The translations under genes were made by a program, and so were the position numbers. The notes below the pieces were generated by a model. That model saw nothing but the letters and a program-made list of their open reading frames with translations. It made no database searches and was not told the origin of the DNA. A stretch of DNA of 13,093 nt from Clostridia bacterium. Its GTDB lineage: Bacteria; Bacillota; Clostridia; TANB77; CAG-508. Below, piece after piece: positions 1 through 5,969 of this stretch (position 1 is its first letter; the number at the start of each line of letters is the position of its first letter). The stretch is from NCBI GenBank assembly GCA_900768805.1, contig CAAGEF010000051.1, forward strand, positions 1-13,093, written 5' to 3'.

Positions 1-1
1 A

Positions 2-1078
2 AAATATGATTATTTAACAAAGCTTGCAGTAAAATGTTCTGCAAAACGTTTATATCCAGATTATATTTCAGCTAAGAAAATGCGTGAAAATTATGAAGGA
101 AATGTATTTAGCCCAATGGGATGTAGAAGCTTTCTATCTCCTTGGAAAGACGAAAATGGAAATTACAAATTTGAAGGAAGATTCAATCAAGGTGTTGTAA
201 GTATTAACTTACCACAAATAGGAATTATAGCAGATAAAGATGAAGAAAAATTCTGGAAATTATTAGATGAAAGATTAGAATTATGTTATGATGCCTTAAT
301 GTGTAGACACGAAGCTTTATTAGGAACATTATCAGATGCTTCACCAATTCACTGGCAATATGGTGGTATAGCAAGATTAAAAAAAGGTGAAACAATAGAT
401 TCTTTATTAAATTCAGACTTCTCTACAATATCATTAGGTTATATAGGATTATATGAATTAACAAAGCTTATGAAAGGTGTAAGTCATACAGATCGAGTCG
501 GAGAAGACTTTTCTCTTAGAGTAATGAAACACTTAAGAGAAACTACAGATAGATGGAAGGAAGAAACAGGATTAGGATTTGGTTTATATGGAACTCCAGC
601 AGAAAGTTTATGTTATAGATTTGCTAGAGTTGATAGAGAAAGATTTGGTGATATCGAAGACATTACAGATAAAGGATATTATACAAATTCATATCATGTT
701 GATGTTAGAGAAAAAATCGATGCTTTTGATAAATTAAAATTTGAAAGTAAGTTTCAACCAATATCTTCTGGTGGAGCAATATCTTATGTTGAAATACCAA
801 ATATGAGAAACAATATCCCAGCTTTAGAATCACTTGTCAAATTTATTTATGACAATATTCAATATGCTGAATTCAATACAAAATCAGATTACTGTCACAT
901 TTGTGGATATGATGGCGAAATAAAAATTAATGAGCAAAATGAATGGGAATGTCCACAATGCGGTAATAAAGACCACAGCAAGATGAATGTAACAAGAAGA
1001 ACATGTGGATACTTAGGAGAAAACTTTTGGAATGTTGGAAAAACTAAAGAAATTAAATCAAGAGTACTACATATTTAA
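2..1078 (+). CDS. nrdD: Anaerobic ribonucleoside-triphosphate reductase, large subunit (C-terminal part, 5' end outside window)
   Basis: This is the C-terminal 358 residues of the class III ribonucleotide reductase, which reduces ribonucleotides to deoxyribonucleotides without oxygen in the cytoplasm. The frame is open from base 2, so the first internal ATG at 80 is not the start. The segment MGCRSFL near base 122 holds the active-site cysteine of the family. Two Cys-x2-Cys pairs (codons at 893 and 902, 950 and 959) form the C-terminal zinc site. The motif RRTCGYLG carries the glycyl-radical glycine, 22 residues before the end; this is the first Gly of CGYLG by comparison with E. coli Gly681. 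The tail is slightly shorter than in E. coli. The activase NrdG is encoded just downstream, which supports the call. About half of the roughly 700-residue protein lies outside the window. Confidence 0.97.
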   Translation, partial: KYDYLTKLAVKCSAKRLYPDYISAKKMRENYEGNVFSPMGCRSFLSPWKDENGNYKFEGRFNQGVVSINLPQIGIIADKDEEKFWKLLDERLELCYDALMCRHEALLGTLSDASPIHWQYGGIARLKKGETIDSLLNSDFSTISLGYIGLYELTKLMKGVSHTDRVGEDFSLRVMKHLRETTDRWKEETGLGFGLYGTPAESLCYRFARVDRERFGDIEDITDKGYYTNSYHVDVREKIDAFDKLKFESKFQPISSGGAISYVEIPNMRNNIPALESLVKFIYDNIQYAEFNTKSDYCHICGYDGEIKINEQNEWECPQCGNKDHSKMNVTRRTCGYLGENFWNVGKTKEIKSRVLHI

Positions 1079-1110
1079 TTAAGTTACAAATGAATTGATT
1101 AAGGTACAAA
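1078..1110. repeat. Short tandem-spaced direct repeat ATTAAG(T/G)TACAAA
   Basis: Two 13-base copies at 1078-1090 and 1098-1110 differ at one base and are offset by 20 bp, about two helical turns. They lie directly after the nrdD stop codon and before the terminator-like hairpin and nrdG. The spacing would suit a protein binding one DNA face, but chance in AT-rich sequence is possible. Confidence 0.4.
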
Positions 1111-1132
1111 AGATTAACTACCCCAAAATAAT

Positions 1133-1166
1133 AAGTCGTTTGTTTGTTTAAGCAAACGGCTTTCTT
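1133..1166 (+). terminator. Terminator-like hairpin between nrdD and nrdG
   Basis: Bases 1133-1144 pair with 1151-1162 in a 12-bp stem with two G-U pairs and a 6-base loop, followed by a short T-rich run (CTTTCTT). It looks like a Rho-independent terminator for nrdD. No convincing promoter is visible between it and nrdG, so nrdG may depend on read-through. In that case the hairpin would set the NrdD:NrdG ratio. Confidence 0.7.
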
Positions 1167-1185
1167 GAATTATAAAAATATAAAC

Positions 1186-1191
1186 AAAGGA
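1186..1191 (+). promoter_or_regulatory. Ribosome binding site of nrdG
   Basis: AAAGGA lies 9 bases before the ATG at 1201. It fixes the start there; the in-frame ATGs at 1144 (inside the terminator hairpin) and 1192 (one base after the site) are unlikely. Confidence 0.7.
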
Positions 1192-1200
1192 ATGAAAGAA

Positions 1201-1950
1201 ATGAACTATGCAGATATAAAATATCCAGATATCCAAGATGGAACAGGAATACGTTTAGCTATATATGTAAGTGGTTGTCATTTTCACTGTAAAAATTGCC
1301 ATAATAAAATTGCTTGGAATCCTAATTATGGAAAACCATTTACAGATGAAACTATAGATTTTATTATAAAGAAATTTGCCGAAAATGAAGAATATAATGA
1401 AGGTCTATCATTATTAGGCGGAGAACCTTTAGAACCTTATAATCAAGAAGGTTTATTAAAGCTTACAACTAGATTTAAAAAAGAATTTCCAAATAAAAAT
1501 GTTTGGTGTTGGACTGGTTATGATTTTGACAAAGATATTTTGCCTAAAATGTATAATGAAAGTGAAATTACAAGAAAGTTATTAGCCAATATAGATATAA
1601 TAGTTGATGGAACATATGAAGAAGACAAAAATATGGTAGATTTAATTGCTAGGGGTTCATATAATCAAAAGAAAATAGATGTTCAAAATAGTATTAAAAC
1701 TGGAAAAACAATTACTTTAAAATTTGGTGATGAAAACAGATTCGAGGGAATTACTCAAAAACCAAAAGTAATTTTAATAAAAGAATTTTCAAAAGCAGAA
1801 CCAGAAGTATCATATGTTGTACCTACTTCAGCCTATATGGAAGAACTAGTTAAACAAAATAATGAAAGCAAAGTTTTTGCTATAAACAAAGAAACAGAAA
1901 AAATAAGTGCAGATAGTCTAAAAACAAAAACAGATAAAGAAAATACTTAA
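1201..1950 (+). CDS. nrdG: Anaerobic ribonucleotide reductase activating protein (radical SAM), with C-terminal extension
   Basis: NrdG uses a [4Fe-4S] cluster and S-adenosylmethionine to generate the glycyl radical on NrdD. The 249-residue product shows the radical-SAM cluster motif Cys26-x3-Cys30-x2-Cys33 (SGCHFHCKNC), the SAM-contacting LGGEP at 72-76, the family signatures VWCWTGYDF (101-109) and IDIIVDG (131-137), and RGSYNQ (151-156). The usual protein is about 155-180 residues and ends shortly after the last motif. Here about 80 further hydrophilic residues follow (roughly 168-249), rich in Lys and Glu, with no motif I recognise. The start at 1201 is chosen from the ribosome site at 1186-1191; a longer reading would run into the upstream hairpin. 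The prs gene follows after 27 bases and is probably co-transcribed. Confidence 0.93.
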   Translation: MNYADIKYPDIQDGTGIRLAIYVSGCHFHCKNCHNKIAWNPNYGKPFTDETIDFIIKKFAENEEYNEGLSLLGGEPLEPYNQEGLLKLTTRFKKEFPNKNVWCWTGYDFDKDILPKMYNESEITRKLLANIDIIVDGTYEEDKNMVDLIARGSYNQKKIDVQNSIKTGKTITLKFGDENRFEGITQKPKVILIKEFSKAEPEVSYVVPTSAYMEELVKQNNESKVFAINKETEKISADSLKTKTDKENT

Positions 1951-1959
1951 GTTATTTTG

Positions 1960-1965
1960 AAAGGA
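1960..1965 (+). promoter_or_regulatory. Ribosome binding site of prs
   Basis: AAAGGA sits 12 bases before the ATG at 1978. An in-frame TTG at 1957 lies upstream of this site and so has no ribosome site of its own; the ATG also gives the usual family N-terminus (DNIKIFS). Confidence 0.6.
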
Positions 1966-1977
1966 ATAGTATATAAT

Positions 1978-2919
1978 ATGGATAATATAAAAATATTTTC
2001 ATGTAGTGAATCAGCTGATAAATTTACAAGTGAAATTTGTAATCATTTAGGATTAGAAATGGGAAAAATAAATAGGCAAAAATTTAAAAATGATAATAAT
2101 TTTGTTCAAATATTAGAAACTGTTAGAGAAAAAGATGTTTTCGTTGTGCAAACTGTTGAGCCACCAGTTAATGAAAGAATAATGGAAATGTTAATAACAA
2201 TAGATGCTATTAAAAGAGCAACCGCAAAAAGAATTACATTAGTTATACCATATTATATGTATTCAAGATCAGATAAAAAAGATCAACCTAGAGTTCCAGT
2301 TACAGCAAAATTAATTGCACAACTTATAGAAGCATCTGGAGTTGATAGAGTTTTAACATGTGATTTGCATAATCCTGCAATACAAGCATATTTTGATATT
2401 AATGTAGATGTTTTAACTGGGCAATATATATTACAAAAATATTTTGATAATAAAAATATTCAAGATATAGTTGTTGTTGCAACAGATGCAGGAAGTTCAA
2501 AAAAAGCTTATAAATATGCAGAGCATTTCAAATGTCCAATAGCTTTAGTTGATAAAAGACGTGATGGAAATGACGATAATGCTATTGCTACAAGTGTTAT
2601 AGGTGAAATAAAAGGAAAGAATGCATTAGTGTTTGATGATGAAGTTGATACAGCTGGTTCTATAATGGAAACAGTAAATGTAGTAAAGAAATTTGGAGCA
2701 AAAGATGTTTATGTTGGATGTACTCATGGAATTTTATCAGGTCCAGCTATTGAAAGAATAAAAAATTCTGAATTAAAAGAACTAGTAATGACAAGTACAG
2801 TACCTTTGCCAGAATATAAAAAAATAGATAAAATTGTTGTAGTTTCTATTTCGGAATTATTTGCAGAAGCAATAAAAAGAATTAACGAAGCAACATCAAT
2901 TGGAGAACTTTTTGAATAA
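1978..2919 (+). CDS. prs: Ribose-phosphate pyrophosphokinase (PRPP synthetase), divergent form
   Basis: The enzyme transfers pyrophosphate from ATP to ribose 5-phosphate to give PRPP, the precursor of nucleotides, histidine and tryptophan. The 313-residue length is normal for the family. Visible landmarks are IPYYMYSRSDKK (90-101, the ATP-site region), CDLHNP (128-133) with its conserved His131, VDKRR (191-195) with the catalytic-loop lysine, and the PRPP-binding loop DDEVDTAGS (220-228). Several positions differ from the typical bacterial enzyme. The FSDGE motif near residue 37 is replaced by FKNDNN, RQDRK by RSDKK, and DHGG by DAGS. The fold and general activity seem sure; standard kinetics or allostery are not. 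The gene is 27 bases after nrdG, and joint transcription would make sense because both serve nucleotide supply. No strong terminator follows it. Confidence 0.9.
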   Translation: MDNIKIFSCSESADKFTSEICNHLGLEMGKINRQKFKNDNNFVQILETVREKDVFVVQTVEPPVNERIMEMLITIDAIKRATAKRITLVIPYYMYSRSDKKDQPRVPVTAKLIAQLIEASGVDRVLTCDLHNPAIQAYFDINVDVLTGQYILQKYFDNKNIQDIVVVATDAGSSKKAYKYAEHFKCPIALVDKRRDGNDDNAIATSVIGEIKGKNALVFDDEVDTAGSIMETVNVVKKFGAKDVYVGCTHGILSGPAIERIKNSELKELVMTSTVPLPEYKKIDKIVVVSISELFAEAIKRINEATSIGELFE

Positions 2920-2921
2920 AA

Positions 2922-2951
2922 AACCTATTGACAGTAGATAAAACATAGGTT
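2922..2951. promoter_or_regulatory. Inverted repeat spanning the rpsU promoter (possible operator)
   Basis: The arms AACCTAT (2922-2928) and ATAGGTT (2945-2951) are exact complements 16 bases apart and flank the -35 element and spacer. The centre-to-centre distance is 23 bp. It could be an operator or a weak hairpin at the end of the prs transcript; there is no T-tract after it. Confidence 0.35.
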
Positions 2952-2956
2952 ATAAT
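2928..2956 (+). promoter_or_regulatory. Consensus sigma-A type promoter of rpsU
   Basis: TTGACA at 2928-2933 and TATAAT at 2951-2956 are both perfect and are separated by 17 bases. Transcription should start near 2963, giving a leader of about 84 bases before rpsU. An inverted repeat AACCTAT/ATAGGTT (2922-2928 and 2945-2951) overlaps the first base of each promoter element. Confidence 0.88.
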
Positions 2957-3030
2957 AATTAGCAGTTAAGCAATAACTAAAAGATTTAAACAGGAAATTA
3001 AATCCCGCAGAATAGTTTTTTTAGCTTCGA

Positions 3031-3040
3031 AAGGAGGGGG
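3031..3040 (+). promoter_or_regulatory. Strong ribosome binding site of rpsU
   Basis: AAGGAGGGGG lies 6 bases before the ATG at 3047. It is the most complete Shine-Dalgarno match in the window, fitting a highly expressed ribosomal protein. Confidence 0.85.
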
Positions 3041-3046
3041 AAAAAT

Positions 3047-3217
3047 ATGTCAGAGATTAAAGTTAATAATGGTAATATAGAAGATGCTCTAAAAAGATTT
3101 AAAAGACAATGTGCTAGAAATGGAGTATTACAAGAGGTTAGAAAAAGAGAACACTATGAAAAACCAAGTGTAAAGAGAAAGAAAAAATCAGAGGCAGCTA
3201 GAAAAAGAAAATTTTAA
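3047..3217 (+). CDS. rpsU: 30S ribosomal protein S21
   Basis: This 56-residue basic protein matches ribosomal protein S21. It starts MSEIKVNNG, continues with IEDALKRFKRQCARNGVL (residues 11-28) and VRKREHYEKPSVKRK (31-45), and ends in an Arg/Lys-rich tail. S21 binds the small subunit near the 16S 3' end and assists initiation. It has its own consensus promoter, a very strong ribosome site and a terminator directly after it. The order rpsU-yqeY is common in Bacillota, which supports both calls. Confidence 0.97.
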   Translation: MSEIKVNNGNIEDALKRFKRQCARNGVLQEVRKREHYEKPSVKRKKKSEAARKRKF

Positions 3218-3222
3218 TATTA

Positions 3223-3265
3223 AAAAAAGAGGTTAATGTATCCAGTACATTAACTTTTTTGTTTT
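3223..3265 (+). terminator. Rho-independent terminator of rpsU
   Basis: GTTAATGTA (3232-3240) pairs exactly with 3246-3254 around a 5-base loop. The upstream A-rich run (3223-3231) can extend the stem into the T-tract at 3255-3260, with TTTT again at 3262-3265. Confidence 0.85.
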
Positions 3266-3278
3266 ATAAGAAAGAATA

Positions 3279-3295
3279 AAAAACAAATTGTTTTT
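3279..3295. promoter_or_regulatory. 17-bp dyad AAAAACAA-A-TTGTTTTT upstream of yqeY
   Basis: Two exact 8-base half-sites meet at a single central base. With no loop it cannot fold well as RNA, so if functional it is a DNA-binding site. It lies between the rpsU terminator and the yqeY promoter. The rest of 3266-3359 is AT-rich with nothing recognised. Confidence 0.3.
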
Positions 3296-3359
3296 CAAAA
3301 TTAAGATTAAATTTTAATAAGTCAAATAGTATAAAACTTAGTTTTTTATAAAAAATGTA

Positions 3360-3389
3360 TTGATAAAATAGTACTTTTTAAAATATAAT
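3360..3389 (+). promoter_or_regulatory. Sigma-A type promoter of yqeY
   Basis: TTGATA (3360-3365) and TATAAT (3384-3389) are separated by 18 bases. This gives yqeY and the following gene a transcript separate from rpsU, whose terminator lies just upstream. Confidence 0.7.
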
Positions 3390-3410
3390 ATAAAAAATTA
3401 AAAGTGAAAA

Positions 3411-3416
3411 GAGGAG
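3411..3416 (+). promoter_or_regulatory. Ribosome binding site of yqeY
   Basis: GAGGAG five bases before the ATG at 3422 decides the start. An in-frame GTG at 3404 lies upstream of the site and is not supported. Confidence 0.7.
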
Positions 3417-3421
3417 ATAAT

Positions 3422-3862
3422 ATGTTAAAAGAACAATTATTAAATGATCTAAAACAAGCAATGAAGGAAAAAGACGAGATTAGAAAAAATACTGTTCAAG
3501 GAGTAAGAGCAGCTATATTACAAATTGAAAAAGATAAGGGAATTGAAGTTACTGATCAAAATATAATAGATATAATAGCAAAAGAATGTAAAAAGAGAAA
3601 AGACGCAGCTGTAGATTTTGAAAAAAGTGCAAGAGAAGATTTAATCGAAAAAAATAATAAAGAAATTGAAATTTTGATGACATATTTGCCAAAGCAATTA
3701 TCAAAGGAAGAAATTGAAGTTATAGTAAAAGAAGTTATTTCTGATTGTGGAGCTACATCAATGAAGGAAATGGGAATAGTTATGAAAGGCGCTAAAGAAA
3801 AAATTGGAGCTGGTGCTGATGGTAAAACTATAAATGAAGTTGTAAAATCTTTATTATCATAG
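3422..3862 (+). CDS. yqeY: GatB/YqeY domain protein
   Basis: The 146-residue protein is the stand-alone YqeY form, related to the tail domain of the amidotransferase subunit GatB. It begins MLKEQLLNDLKQAMKEKDE, a typical YqeY N-terminus. The central segment has the usual KECKKRKDAAVDFEK, followed by EIEILMTYLPKQLS, and it ends GADGKTINEVVKSLLS. In GatB the domain contacts tRNA; the role of free YqeY is not settled, and any tRNA-related function here is inference. The protein is mostly helical and highly charged, with no membrane segment. It has its own promoter, and its stop is 12 bases before the next gene, so the two are likely co-transcribed. Confidence 0.92.
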   Translation: MLKEQLLNDLKQAMKEKDEIRKNTVQGVRAAILQIEKDKGIEVTDQNIIDIIAKECKKRKDAAVDFEKSAREDLIEKNNKEIEILMTYLPKQLSKEEIEVIVKEVISDCGATSMKEMGIVMKGAKEKIGAGADGKTINEVVKSLLS

Positions 3863-3874
3863 AAGTTCTGAATT

Positions 3875-4429
3875 ATGGAAAAGAAAGAAGTAAGAGAAAT
3901 ATATTTAAATAGAAGAAAAAATTTAACAAAAAATTATGTATTAGAAAATAGTTTATATATTCAAGAAATTTTTTTAAATTCAGATTTATATAAAAATACA
4001 AAAAATATATGTTGTTATTTGGATTATAATAATGAAGTAAAAACAGATTATCTTATAAAGAGAGCTTTAGAAGATGGGAAAAATGTGTATGCTCCAAAAA
4101 TTTTCAAAGATAATACAATGGAATTTTTTTTAATAAATCATGATACTAAATTTTTAAAAAATAAATTTAAAATAAAAGAACCAAAATATAATGTGAAAAA
4201 ATTCCAAAATTCAAATTTTCCTAGTATTTTCATAGTTCCTGGAGTTGCTTTTTCTAAAGAAAAATTTAGAATTGGATATGGTGGGGGATATTATGATAAA
4301 TGGATAGAAAATAATCCAAATAATATTTACATAGGCTTCGCTTATGACTGGCAAATAATAGATAATTTTAAGGTAAATGATTATGATAAAAAAATGGATT
4401 ACATAATTACAGAAAATGGTTATAAATAA
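3875..4429 (+). CDS. 5-formyltetrahydrofolate cyclo-ligase
   Basis: The 184-residue enzyme converts 5-formyltetrahydrofolate to 5,10-methenyltetrahydrofolate using ATP, returning a storage folate to one-carbon metabolism. The diagnostic region is VPGVAF (121-126) followed by FRIGYGGGYYDKW (131-143), the ATP/folate-binding signature of the family. The N-terminal EVREIYLNRRKNL also fits, because the family normally opens with a basic helix of this kind. Length is normal. The ATG at 3875 has only a weak ribosome site and lies 12 bases after the yqeY stop, so translation is probably coupled. The gene ends in a large hairpin shared with the convergent D,D-carboxypeptidase gene. Confidence 0.93.
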   Translation: MEKKEVREIYLNRRKNLTKNYVLENSLYIQEIFLNSDLYKNTKNICCYLDYNNEVKTDYLIKRALEDGKNVYAPKIFKDNTMEFFLINHDTKFLKNKFKIKEPKYNVKKFQNSNFPSIFIVPGVAFSKEKFRIGYGGGYYDKWIENNPNNIYIGFAYDWQIIDNFKVNDYDKKMDYIITENGYK

Positions 4430-4492
4430 AAAATCTTACAATTAAGTAACTAAATTGTTCAATAAATTGGGGATACTTAAATGTAAGATTTT
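4430..4492. terminator. Bidirectional terminator between convergent genes, long two-part stem
   Basis: AAAATCTTACA (4430-4440) pairs with 4482-4492, and after a single A-A mismatch TTAAGTA (4442-4448) pairs with 4474-4480. That gives 18 base pairs in all, closed by a loop of about 25 bases. A-rich and T-rich flanks on the two sides provide a T-tract in both directions. It serves the folate gene (+) and the carboxypeptidase gene (-). Confidence 0.82.
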
Positions 4493-4510
4493 TATTCATA
4501 TAACAATTTT

Positions 4511-5710
4511 TTAAAAAAAGTCTTTCCAAATACTTATAACAAAATAAAAGTATTCTTTAAAAGATATTTCATCAATATATTCTTCAGTTATAATATCATT
4601 TTCATATAATGGTTTTCCATTTATTTCTAATTTTATTATTCCAACTTTTGAATTTTTTTCTATAGGTGCTTTAGCATTATTAAGTAAATAAATTGAGGTA
4701 GAAAAATTTTTTTCATTTTTATTTATAGGATATATATAATTATTATTTTCATCTAGTTTTATACTTGCCTTTTCAAAACTATTTTTAATCTTTATTGGAC
4801 TATTGCATTTTTTAAAATTATAATTTAAAATTTCGAAAGTATTTACCATTTCAAAATTATTAAAAGCATAATTTATAAGATTTATTGTATCTTGAGTTCG
4901 AATTTTTTTTGTATCTGCTCCCAAAATAACAATAATAATATCTAGATTATTTCTTTTACAAGCAGTAACTAGACATCTACCAGCATTACAAGTAAAACCC
5001 GTTTTTACACCATAAACACCTTCTGTATAACCTAATAATTCATGAGTATTATTTATGCTTTTTGAATAACCATCCATATAAATTGAGCATGATTTTGTTT
5101 TTACAATTTCAGAAAAAGTTGGATTTTCTAAAGCATAAACAGTTAAAATTGCCAAGTCATAAGCTGTGGTATAATGATTTTCTGCATCTAGTCCGTGTGG
5201 AGTAACAAAATTAGTATTTTGCAAGTTTAGTTCTTTAGCTTTTTTATTCATTAAAACTGCAAAGCTTTCTATATTACCAGAAATGTGTTCAGCTATAGCA
5301 ACTGCACAATCATTTCCAGAACGTAATAATAAACCATATAATAAAGTTTGCATTGATAATTTTGTATTTGTTGAAATTCCCAGCGTAGACCCACCAGTAT
5401 TGGCAGCTTTTTTTGAAATATTTACTTCCTCTTTTAAATTGCAATTTTCTATGGCTATTAGAGCTGTCATTATTTTTGTAGTAGATGCCATTGCTGTTTG
5501 AGAATATACATCTTTTTCGAACAGTACAGTTTTAGTAGTTTTTTCTAAAATAATAGCATGTTTGGAATTTATTGTAGGTAATATAGTTGAATTAGTAGAT
5601 ACTTCTAAAGAATTTAAATCTAAATTTTCATTTTCTATTTCATCAGCAAAAGTAAATGATGGAATCAAAAAAACAATTAATACAAAAAAAGTTAATATTT
5701 TCCTATACAT
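4511..5710 (-). CDS. Serine-type D-Ala-D-Ala carboxypeptidase (PBP5/DacF-like, peptidase S11)
   Basis: This penicillin-binding protein trims the terminal D-alanine from peptidoglycan stem peptides outside the membrane. The 399-residue protein has a signal peptide (basic start, hydrophobic 6-20, likely cleavage near FADE at 21-24). The three active-site motifs are present: STTK at 76-79 with nucleophile Ser76, SGN at 131-133, and KTG at 236-238. A beta-rich C-terminal domain (about 275-370) follows. The protein ends in an aromatic, amphipathic stretch (about 384-399) that probably anchors it to the membrane, as in PBP5. The start is supported by AAAGGTGAT at 5714-5722. Upstream, no clear promoter could be assigned on this strand. 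Whether it is the vegetative (DacA) or sporulation (DacF) form cannot be decided from sequence alone. Confidence 0.95.
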   Translation of the reverse strand: MYRKILTFFVLIVFLIPSFTFADEIENENLDLNSLEVSTNSTILPTINSKHAIILEKTTKTVLFEKDVYSQTAMASTTKIMTALIAIENCNLKEEVNISKKAANTGGSTLGISTNTKLSMQTLLYGLLLRSGNDCAVAIAEHISGNIESFAVLMNKKAKELNLQNTNFVTPHGLDAENHYTTAYDLAILTVYALENPTFSEIVKTKSCSIYMDGYSKSINNTHELLGYTEGVYGVKTGFTCNAGRCLVTACKRNNLDIIIVILGADTKKIRTQDTINLINYAFNNFEMVNTFEILNYNFKKCNSPIKIKNSFEKASIKLDENNNYIYPINKNEKNFSTSIYLLNNAKAPIEKNSKVGIIKLEINGKPLYENDIITEEYIDEISFKEYFYFVISIWKDFF

Positions 5711-5852
5711 ATAATCACCTTTGTAATATTTATATGCAAAAAATGATATATAAGAAGAAAATTTTGGAAAAATTTTAAAAGTATTAGTTAAAACATTGAT
5801 TTCCCTAAGGAAAAAATAAAAATAAAAAAAACTAAAAAATTTATGTAAAATG

Positions 5853-5881
5853 TTGATTTTAAAATATAAATATATTATAAT
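5853..5881 (+). promoter_or_regulatory. Sigma-A type promoter of the large surface protein
   Basis: TTGATT (5853-5858) and TATAAT (5876-5881) are separated by 17 bases. The predicted start near 5888 gives a leader of about 80 bases that begins almost directly with a hairpin. The rest of the divergent intergenic region (5723-5852) is A/T-rich; only a small dyad TTTCC-CTAA-GGAAA (5800-5813) stands out. Confidence 0.75.
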
Positions 5882-5894
5882 AGAAACATAGTGG

Positions 5895-5922
5895 ATAAAT
5901 GTCTATAGTTCTAGGCGTTTAT
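5895..5922 (+). promoter_or_regulatory. Hairpin in the leader of the surface protein mRNA
   Basis: Bases 5895-5905 pair with 5912-5922 in an 11-bp stem with two G-U pairs and a 6-base loop (TAGTTC). It starts about 7 bases after the predicted transcription start and has no T-tract, so it is more likely a 5' mRNA stabiliser or protein/RNA-binding element than a terminator. No known riboswitch consensus was recognised. Confidence 0.5.
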
Positions 5923-5953
5923 AAGATATCGTATATAAAATAAAAATAAAGAA

Positions 5954-5961
5954 AAGGATGG
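5954..5961 (+). promoter_or_regulatory. Ribosome binding site of the large surface protein
   Basis: AAGGATGG lies 8 bases before the ATG at 5970. The in-frame ATG at 5958 lies inside this site, so 5970 is the better start. Confidence 0.65.
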
Positions 5962-5969
5962 TTGGATTT

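Noticed and set aside
1972..1977. TATAAT directly before the prs start codon
   Set aside because: A transcript from it would begin inside the coding region, and no matching -35 was found; taken as chance in AT-rich DNA.
5283..5501. Plus-strand frame inside the carboxypeptidase gene
   Set aside because: It is antisense to the SxN/SxxK region of a clear penicillin-binding protein and has no ribosome site.
5800..5813. Small dyad TTTCC-CTAA-GGAAA in the divergent intergenic region
   Set aside because: The arms are only 5 bases and not positioned on a clear promoter; too weak to call an operator.
5882..5969. Cyclic di-GMP riboswitch in the adhesin leader
   Set aside because: The leader is short and shows neither the conserved core of the class I (GEMM) riboswitch nor that of class II; only one simple hairpin is present.
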